Shown here one piece after another: positions 6,085 through 10,924 of a DNA stretch of 10,924 nucleotides; position 1 is the first letter of the stretch; each line of letters starts with the position of its first letter. This stretch comes from Methanoculleus sp. UBA77 (GTDB lineage Archaea; Halobacteriota; Methanomicrobia; Methanomicrobiales; Methanoculleaceae). The notes beneath the pieces are model-generated. The model made no database searches. It was not told the DNA's origin and was given only the letters and a program-made list of their open reading frames with translations. Location of the stretch: contig DALN01000115.1 in NCBI GenBank assembly GCA_002499455.1, forward strand, positions 20,535 through 31,458, given 5' to 3'. Both the position numbers and the translations under genes were made by a program.

Positions 6085-7603
6085 CGACGACGGCGAGGCT
6101 GATGCTGAAACCTTCCTGCCAGAAGAGGTCCAGGTCGTAGTCCGCCGTATCCGGGACGATCGCCGGGTACTGCCTGACGAGCCTGAAGATGACGGCATCT
6201 TCCAGCAGGGCCGGGTCCATCGGGGCGTCGACGTTCTTCTGGATGACGAGACGCGCGGGATCGAGGTTCGCGGCGTAGTAGTCCTTGAACGCCGACCGCT
6301 TCTCGTCGGAGATGACGACCCAGTCGGCCGCCTCGGCGACCGTCACGTCGTTCGGGACCCAGCCGTAGCCGGGCAGGTAGTACTCGGCCCAGAAGTGGGC
6401 ACCAGGAGTCTCGGCAAGAAGCATCTGGTAGCCCCCGGTGGCACGGGCGGGGATCCCGAGCGACCGGCAGAATGCGGCAAAGAGCATGCTCTGGGTACCG
6501 CAGTCGCCGTGACCGGTCTCGAACATATGCGTGGACTCGGCGACCTTCGGCTCGCGGGCATCGAGTGAGATGTGCGGGACGTGGCTGTAAGGGTAGGTCT
6601 CGATGATGTAGCGGTAGATCATCTGCGCCTGGAGGTGCGGGTTCGTCTCGTTCCCGACGATCTCCTTTGCCTTCTCCCGGACTGCGTCCGTTAACTCGAT
6701 ATTGCGCTCGGATTTCGTGTAGAGCAGGTACTCAGGATCGGTCGTGTTGTACTCTCCGACCAGCACCGGGTCGATATCGTCAAAGATCTGCTCGTAGGAT
6801 ACAAAGTCGATCTCTGCCGAGAGAACGAGGTCTCCGTTGACCGCTCCGGCCGGGATCTCGTAGTAGACATAGCCGATAGCACCCGTGGTGAACGGGCCGG
6901 CGACGATAAAGTCCGGGCATGAGAGGTTCGTGACGGTGACATTTCGCTGCGAATCCGTCTCGACCGGGAGGGGGAACCAGATCTTGATGACTCCCGATGA
7001 AGGAAGCGCCTCGTGCGGGATCTCGAGCCGCTCGACGCCTGTGTAGTGCACCGGGTTCACGTACGGCCCGGCCGCCCCGGCCCGGTTCTCCGACCAGGCA
7101 TACCGGGCGACGTAATCGAAGTCGAGATTCCTCACGTTCTGCTTCTGCATCTCGTCGGTGTGCGCGTAGAGGTAGTTGCCGGCGACGTCGTAGAAGTAGA
7201 GCGTCTCGTTCTCCGAGACGATCGTCTGCGCACGGTTCTCCAGCCAGTCGGCTATGTCCTCATCGGTGATGCCGGGGACTCTCTCCCGCAACGCCGCCTC
7301 TGCGGCAGCAGCATCGAACGGGAACTCCATGTATGTCCGGTTCGCCCGGAACATGGCATCTCTCGCTGTCCGGGCTTTCTCCGTGTCGCCGGCATCCGCA
7401 TAGAGAGCATAGGCCTCTGCAAAGCGCTCCTCGGCGGTTCGGTAGCTTGCATCCGCGTACCCGGCCACTCCCAGGGCGTAGGCCTCGTCCGCCGGAGAGG
7501 CGGCGGGTGCTTTCGATTCGTCCGTTGCGGCGGTGCATCCTGCCGCAAAGAAGACGAGGAGGGCGGATACAGCCAGAAGAGCGGTAACTGTGTGGGAGTT
7601 CAT
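6080..7603 (-). CDS. lipoprotein with TPR-like and transglutaminase-like (cysteine protease fold) domains
   Basis: This 507-aa protein begins with a lipoprotein signal, MNSHTVTALLAVSALLVFF then AAGC, with lipidation expected on C23, so it should be tethered outside the cell membrane. Residues ~38-90 form a TPR-like helical pair (YALGVAGY, AEERFAEAYALYADAGD). A beta-rich middle (~185-275) with several N-glycosylation sites (NVT, NLS, NTT) precedes a transglutaminase core at ~320-425. The catalytic triad is visible: C368 in GHGDCGTQSM, H403 in GAHFWAEYY and D419 in PNDVT. Archaeal members of this superfamily are mostly thought to be peptidases or amidases rather than true crosslinking enzymes, and the substrate here is unknown. 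The ATG at 7603 gives the intact signal, although no Shine-Dalgarno sequence is evident. The gene lies upstream of fdhD on the same strand but ends in its own terminator, so it is probably transcribed separately. Confidence 0.9.
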   Translation of the reverse strand: MNSHTVTALLAVSALLVFFAAGCTAATDESKAPAASPADEAYALGVAGYADASYRTAEERFAEAYALYADAGDTEKARTARDAMFRANRTYMEFPFDAAAAEAALRERVPGITDEDIADWLENRAQTIVSENETLYFYDVAGNYLYAHTDEMQKQNVRNLDFDYVARYAWSENRAGAAGPYVNPVHYTGVERLEIPHEALPSSGVIKIWFPLPVETDSQRNVTVTNLSCPDFIVAGPFTTGAIGYVYYEIPAGAVNGDLVLSAEIDFVSYEQIFDDIDPVLVGEYNTTDPEYLLYTKSERNIELTDAVREKAKEIVGNETNPHLQAQMIYRYIIETYPYSHVPHISLDAREPKVAESTHMFETGHGDCGTQSMLFAAFCRSLGIPARATGGYQMLLAETPGAHFWAEYYLPGYGWVPNDVTVAEAADWVVISDEKRSAFKDYYAANLDPARLVIQKNVDAPMDPALLEDAVIFRLVRQYPAIVPDTADYDLDLFWQEGFSISLAVVE

Positions 7604-7927
7604 ACCAGAAAGAGCGAATAGATTGTGGATGAACTTTTCTCTTTTGATCGCCTGTTTTCCGGGAACTTTTCAAGATTTCGTGTATCTCAGTCCGTCAAGG
7701 CCCCGGCCCATCAGACGTCCAGAAAAAACCGCGATCTCCGGGAACGCCGGACTGTAACGCACGGCCTCACGCATCCCGGGAAAGTCATAGCCTGGCATGT
7801 GGGAAGCATAGCACTATAATATCCCAATTTATTCCACTAAATCATGTTTTAAGACCTGTATGTGCTGATGAGATAAAGAAACATGTATAAGCAAACAGAG
7901 AGCTCATTTAGCTGAAGCGGAGGCTTT
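7604..7927. other. 324-bp intergenic region between divergent surface-protein genes
   Basis: No convincing gene lies here. The right half is much richer in A and T than its surroundings and holds several TATA-like strings (actataatatcc at 7813-7824, caatttattcc just after, and tgtataag at 7884-7891). The left part holds a 9-bp direct repeat, gaacttttc, at 7631-7639 and 7663-7671, 28-68 bp upstream of the transglutaminase start. The region must contain both divergent promoters. The ORFs that cross it have weak coding character. Confidence 0.5.
7881..7923 (+). promoter_or_regulatory. promoter and Shine-Dalgarno site of the PEGA-repeat surface protein
   Basis: A TATA-like tgtataag (7884-7891) would place transcription start near 7911-7915. 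A strong ggagg (7919-7923) follows, 4 nt ahead of the ATG at 7928. The leader would be only about 15 nt. Confidence 0.5.
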
Positions 7928-8611
7928 ATGCAGAGCGTTCTACGCCACATCCTAACGGTTTTACTTGTTGCCTGCTGTTTTATCCTTCCCGTGAGTGCTC
8001 AGCCGTCTATAGGCGGAGACAACAGCTGGTATGCGGTCAACTGCAACATCGATGGAGCACAGGTCTATTTTGACAACGAGTACCAGGGCGAGATCCAGGG
8101 CGGCGTGCTGTACGTCCCGGTCTACACCACCGGGTCCCCCTACAGCACGTTCCGCGTCGAGAAGGACGGATATGTTGCGTACTACGGGGACATCAACTCA
8201 GTTCCCGGCAAGGACGAGACCATTTTCCTCTACGCAACATTAAACCCGGTCAAGACCCCCGCCCCGATCGGCGGCGATGTCGGCTGGTACACCGTCCACG
8301 CCAATGTCGACGGTGCAACGGTGATGTTTGACAACGAGGTCAAGGGCACCATCAGCCAGGGCGTCCTCTCGGTACAGGTCTACACGACCGGGACCCCCTA
8401 CCAGACATACACCCTGACAAAGGACGGGTACACGGCCTATACTGGCTCGATCGACCGGTACCCCGGCAAGGGCGAGACGGTCGACCTGTATGCGACGATG
8501 AACCCCGCGCCGACACCAGCTCCCACCCAGGAGTCTCCGCTCTCCCCGGTTCTGGCCGGCGGTGCGCTGCTGATTGTGGGGCTGCTGCTGGTTGCCGGGA
8601 GAAAGAACTAA
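7928..8611 (+). CDS. cell-surface protein with two tandem PEGA-like repeats and a C-terminal anchor
   Basis: This 227-aa exported protein has a signal peptide (about residues 1-24, cut after PVSA). Two PEGA-like units follow: 26-112 and 113-193. Each contains IGGD..WY, then DGA.V.FDNE..G, VYTTG.PY.T, KDGY.AY, PGK.ET and LYAT.NP. A Pro/Thr linker (APTPAPTQES) leads to a membrane helix at ~203-222 ending in AGRKN. PEGA-like domains usually occur in surface-layer or wall-associated proteins, but their ligands are not known. The repeats are close enough in protein and DNA to be a recent tandem duplication. The ATG is set by a strong ggagg 4 nt upstream. The gene stands alone, divergent from the transglutaminase lipoprotein, and ends at a T-rich terminator. 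A role in the cell envelope is inferred. Confidence 0.9.
   Translation: MQSVLRHILTVLLVACCFILPVSAQPSIGGDNSWYAVNCNIDGAQVYFDNEYQGEIQGGVLYVPVYTTGSPYSTFRVEKDGYVAYYGDINSVPGKDETIFLYATLNPVKTPAPIGGDVGWYTVHANVDGATVMFDNEVKGTISQGVLSVQVYTTGTPYQTYTLTKDGYTAYTGSIDRYPGKGETVDLYATMNPAPTPAPTQESPLSPVLAGGALLIVGLLLVAGRKN
8264..8506 (+). repeat. second copy of an internal ~80-residue tandem repeat
   Basis: This segment codes for residues 113-193 and repeats the upstream copy (about 8003-8263). Nucleotide blocks are nearly identical, for example gtctacaccaccgggtcccc against gtctacacgaccgggacccc. Confidence 0.75.
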
Positions 8612-8612
8612 C

Positions 8613-8626
8613 CTCTTTTCCTTTTT
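8613..8626 (+). terminator. T-rich terminator after the PEGA-repeat gene
   Basis: The sequence ctcttttccttttt starts 2 nt after the stop codon. It is the pyrimidine and T-rich form expected for archaeal termination. Confidence 0.5.
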
Positions 8627-8649
8627 CGTGGCCGAACTGCCTCCCCGGA

Positions 8650-8889
8650 ATGTATGTTTGTCCAGCACTTCCGGCGTACGTTTCCGGACAGATCTGGGGG
8701 CGGCAGCCTTCGGATATCTCATCTGTGATTGGTGCGGATACAGTGATCCTCTGCACCATCGTCGTCGAGGTCTTCCTCGCGATACCGCTCACCGCGTGCT
8801 GGAAGAGGCAGAGCACGTACCCCGGACTCTCGGTGGCGTTCCCCGGCCTCCTGACACTTGCCGCCGTGCAGGGCTGCTTTTATTCGTAG
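8650..8889 (+). CDS. possible small membrane protein
   Basis: This frame codes for 79 aa with no family I recognise. The C-terminal half is hydrophobic and could form two membrane helices: VILCTIVVEVFLAIPLTACW, a short WKRQST loop, then YPGLSVAFPGLLTLAAVQGCF. That half (from about 8743) has the GC-rich third positions typical of real genes here, while the first ~30 codons do not, so the true start may be the GTG at 8725 or 8743 (about 54 or 48 aa). No clear Shine-Dalgarno or TATA element supports any start. The 3' end overlaps the last 10 bases of the convergent sensor gene. It could be a real small protein, the remnant of a larger membrane gene, or chance. If it is not real, the 8612-8879 gap holds only the T-rich terminator. 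Confidence 0.35.
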   Translation: MYVCPALPAYVSGQIWGRQPSDISSVIGADTVILCTIVVEVFLAIPLTACWKRQSTYPGLSVAFPGLLTLAAVQGCFYS

Positions 8890-10010
8890 CGTTTGAGATA
8901 TTCGCGCACTTTTCTCGATTCGATCCAGCCCCGGTCGAGCTCGGTGACGATCCTGTTGATCTGCTCTACCTGCTCGATGATCGTCCCGCTCCACTCTTCT
9001 CCGGCGAGATCGGCCATGCCGAGGATCACCTGCAGGGGATGACGAATATGATCGCCCAGGGTGGCAAACTGTTCGATGTTCCGGCCGAGACGTTCATAGG
9101 CGTCCTTCTTTATCTGTTCCGTCATCACCCGTTCGGTGATATCTTCAGAGATCCCGAGCACGTACTTCGGCTTTCCGTCGGTATCGCAGAGCGGGATCCT
9201 CCTGATATGGAGGATCCGCTCACCGCGCTTCGTCCGGATCGTTTCCTGCGGGATGTCCAGGATACACCCTGAATTCAGGGCTCGCCGATCCATTTCGATG
9301 AGGCGGTTCGCCTCATCCTGTGGAAAGAGATCACGATCGGTCTTTCCGTAGATCTCTTCGCGGGGATACCCGATCAGGTCTTCGCCCGCCCGGTTGAGCC
9401 GCACCAACCGCAGGTCCTGTGCATCCTTGACAGAGAGCATAATGGGGATATTCTCCAGGATGGTGCTGAGGAATGCCTTCTGCTCCGCCAGTGCCGCTTC
9501 TGCCCGTTTGCGCTCGGCGATATCGGCCTCCAGTTGCTGCACCTTCTTCTCGAGTTTGTGAAACAGCACCTCGTTGTACTGTCTGAGGATCTCTGTTTCG
9601 TCCCCGGCAGACTCGCCGGGCGGTTCCGGCGCACATTTTCGGTCCTCTTCAAGGACCTCACGCACCGCCCGTACCAGATCCTCGGGCTTCTGCGGCTTGA
9701 CGATGAACCGCTCCGCCCCGAGGGTCCTTGCGAACGCTTCGTCCTTCGGATCGGTGTAGGTGGCGGTATAGAAGATGAACGGCACGGATCTCAGTCGGTC
9801 GTCGGCCTTCCACTGGCGGCAGAGCTCAAATCCGTCCATGACCGGCATCAGGATATCGGCGATAATGAGATCCGGCGGATCGGCGCGTGCGGTTTCCAGC
9901 GCTTCCGCCCCGTTTCGTGCTGAAAGGACCTCAAAACCGTAGCCCTTCAGGGTCGCCTCGAGCAGGTAGCGGTTCTGCAGGATGTCGTCGGCTATCAAGA
10001 TCTTCGCCAT
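8880..10010 (-). CDS. response regulator-PAS protein with HisKA-like tail, no ATPase domain
   Basis: This 376-aa cytoplasmic signalling protein starts with a receiver domain (~1-120): acidic pair D8-D9, phospho-acceptor D52 in IIADILMPVMDG, and K105 in IVKPQKP. A coiled coil follows (~138-180, LEKKVQQLEADIAERKRAEAAL), then a PAS domain (~180-297) ending in the PAC-like YVLGISEDITE. The tail (~300-376) resembles a histidine-kinase dimerisation helix pair, with H321 in GDHIRHPLQVILGMADL, and ends LDRGWIESRKVREYLKRYE. I associate this tail with many Methanomicrobiales sensors. There are no N, G1 or G2 boxes, so it cannot bind ATP like a kinase and must act with a partner or as an output. The ATG shares one base with the preceding stop (TGATG), with GGAGG 9 nt upstream, so it is coupled to the CheY-like gene and the kinase. 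Confidence 0.88.
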   Translation of the reverse strand: MAKILIADDILQNRYLLEATLKGYGFEVLSARNGAEALETARADPPDLIIADILMPVMDGFELCRQWKADDRLRSVPFIFYTATYTDPKDEAFARTLGAERFIVKPQKPEDLVRAVREVLEEDRKCAPEPPGESAGDETEILRQYNEVLFHKLEKKVQQLEADIAERKRAEAALAEQKAFLSTILENIPIMLSVKDAQDLRLVRLNRAGEDLIGYPREEIYGKTDRDLFPQDEANRLIEMDRRALNSGCILDIPQETIRTKRGERILHIRRIPLCDTDGKPKYVLGISEDITERVMTEQIKKDAYERLGRNIEQFATLGDHIRHPLQVILGMADLAGEEWSGTIIEQVEQINRIVTELDRGWIESRKVREYLKRYE

Positions 10011-10390
10011 CAGTCGCGTCCTCCGGCAGCCAGGTACTCCTCGATCTGTTCGGCGAAGGTCTTCGGGTTTATCGGCTTTTCAATATATCCGGTGCATCCC
10101 GCGGCGAGCGCCTTCTCCCGGTCGCCGACCATGGCATAGGAGGTCAGGGCAACGATGGGCACACCGGCAGCCCCGGGGTTCTTTTTCAGTTCACGTGCCG
10201 TTGCGTACCCGTCCATGACCGGCAGCTGGATGTCGAGCAGGATCAGGTCGGGTTTCAGCAAAACGGCCAGGTCGACGCCTTCTCTGCCGTCCCGCGCACG
10301 GAACACCTCATAGCCTTTCGTGTTCAGAATGAAGCTCACGAGGTAAAAGTTCTGGTCATTGTCTTCGATATACAGGATTTTTTGTCTCAT
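10010..10390 (-). CDS. CheY-like single-domain response regulator
   Basis: This 126-aa protein is a receiver domain and nothing else. The phosphorylation pocket is complete: E9-D10 in ILYIEDN, phospho-acceptor D53 in LILLDIQLPVMDG, T83 in IVALTSYAM and K105 in YIEKPINP. It has no output domain, like CheY or DivK, so it would relay phosphate or act by protein contact. The frame stays open far upstream, but the start is the ATG at 10390: it overlaps the kinase stop by 4 nt (ATGA) and has a strong GGAGG (10401-10397) inside the kinase gene. Its stop overlaps the next ATG by one base. This packing implies one transcript, with the upstream kinase as its likely phosphodonor. Confidence 0.93.
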   Translation of the reverse strand: MRQKILYIEDNDQNFYLVSFILNTKGYEVFRARDGREGVDLAVLLKPDLILLDIQLPVMDGYATARELKKNPGAAGVPIVALTSYAMVGDREKALAAGCTGYIEKPINPKTFAEQIEEYLAAGGRD

Positions 10391-10924
10391 ACGTCCCCTC
10401 CACGCACCGGTACGACAACACTGAACGTGCTGCCTCTGCCGTACTCGCTCTCCACGTGCAGTTCCCCTCCCATCATCGCGACGAGCTTCTTCGCTATCGA
10501 AAGCCCGAGTCCCGTGCCTTCGTACTGCCGTGTGAGGCCGGTCTCCAGCTGGGTGAACGGCCTGAACAGTTTCAAAAGATCCTCCTGCCGGATCCCGATG
10601 CCAGTATCGATGACCCGGATACGGGCATGGTCTCCCTCCAGCGTGCAGACGACCCGGACTCCTCCCCGAACAGTGAACTTGACGGCATTGCTGAGCAGGT
10701 TCAAGAGAACCTGCTCCATGCGCCGGGAATCGCCTCTCATCCATATCGGCTCAGGTGAGATCTCGGTCTCGATCATGAGGTTCTTCTCCTCTGCAGCCGG
10801 CCTGACGATCCGGACCACTTTCCCTATCGACGATGCAAGGTCGAACGGTTCATCGGCAAGTTGTAACTGCCCGGCCTCGATCTTCGAGAGGTCGAGGACG
10901 TCGTTGATCAGGGCAAGCAGGTGC
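10387..10924 (-). CDS. sensor histidine kinase (partial, N-terminus beyond the window)
   Basis: The visible 178 residues are the C-terminal core of a histidine kinase. The right edge falls just after the phospho-accepting His region: the first residues read HLLALINDVLDLSKIEAGQL, the end of the HisKA helix pair. The HATPase_c domain is complete and canonical: N box with MEQVLLNLLSNAVKF, G1 box DTGIGI, F box LFRPFTQL, and G2 box GTGLGLSIAKKL, ending in GRGSTFSVVVPV. It resembles the catalytic core of hybrid-type kinases. The reading frame runs to the right edge, so sensor domains and the phosphorylated His lie outside. It is the first visible gene of a coupled operon with the CheY-like regulator and the REC-PAS protein, and probably phosphorylates them. 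The stop TGA overlaps the next ATG. Confidence 0.93.
   Translation of the reverse strand, partial: HLLALINDVLDLSKIEAGQLQLADEPFDLASSIGKVVRIVRPAAEEKNLMIETEISPEPIWMRGDSRRMEQVLLNLLSNAVKFTVRGGVRVVCTLEGDHARIRVIDTGIGIRQEDLLKLFRPFTQLETGLTRQYEGTGLGLSIAKKLVAMMGGELHVESEYGRGSTFSVVVPVRGGDV

Noticed and set aside
5914..6198. Upstream extension of the fdhD frame
   Set aside because: The extra 95 residues are low-complexity Ser/Arg/Pro-rich, overlap the transglutaminase gene's 3' end, and precede a good Shine-Dalgarno and ATG at 5913.
7864..7882. ctgatgag...gaaac resembling a hammerhead ribozyme core or a C/D-box RNA
   Set aside because: The stretch between the two motifs cannot form stem II, and no flanking stems pair. 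For a C/D RNA the first base of the C box is wrong, no D'/C' boxes are present and no terminal stem forms.
10391..10744. Upstream extension of the CheY-like regulator frame
   Set aside because: This is the out-of-frame shadow of the kinase ATPase domain. The receiver domain begins exactly at the ATG at 10390.

Overview
This GC-rich window looks like chromosomal DNA from a methanogenic archaeon, most likely Methanomicrobiales and perhaps Methanoculleus-like. That placement is an inference. It rests on the GC-biased third codon positions, archaeal TATA-like promoter elements and T-rich terminators, an exported lipoprotein and surface proteins with C-terminal anchors, a small protein resembling the methanogen family DUF1894, and a PAS/HisKA-like tail of a kind I associate with this order. 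I see no mobile element, CRISPR array, tRNA or rRNA.

Layout, left to right. (1) Positions 1-1075, minus strand: a DUF47/PhoU-like gene followed 5 nt later by a PiT-family phosphate permease that runs off the left edge. Their promoter lies inside a 10-bp perfect inverted repeat. (2) 1291-1599, minus: a 102-aa DUF1894-like protein. (3) 1798-2352, plus: a small exported, C-terminally anchored protein. (4) 2504-5143, plus: an 879-aa fusion of a zinc ribbon, a PUA-like region, a PAPS-reductase-like PP-loop domain with a CC...CxxC iron-sulfur signature, and a complete SufS-like cysteine desulfurase. (5) 5176-5913, minus and convergent with the fusion: FdhD, the sulfurtransferase needed for active formate dehydrogenase. 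(6) 6080-7603, minus: a lipoprotein with TPR-like and transglutaminase domains. (7) 7928-8611, plus: a surface protein with two tandem PEGA-like repeats. (8) 8650-8889, plus: a doubtful small membrane ORF. (9) 8880-10924, minus: a tightly coupled signalling operon of a histidine kinase (5' end outside the window), a CheY-like regulator, and a REC-PAS-HisKA-like protein with no ATPase domain.

The most interesting part is the sulfur locus. The fusion joins a sulfur donor (cysteine desulfurase) to a likely sulfur-accepting, ATP-using Fe-S domain in one chain. It sits tail to tail with fdhD, whose E. coli homologue takes sulfur from the cysteine desulfurase IscS. The window therefore suggests a self-contained thiolation or sulfur-assimilation enzyme, with possible supply of sulfur to formate dehydrogenase maturation.
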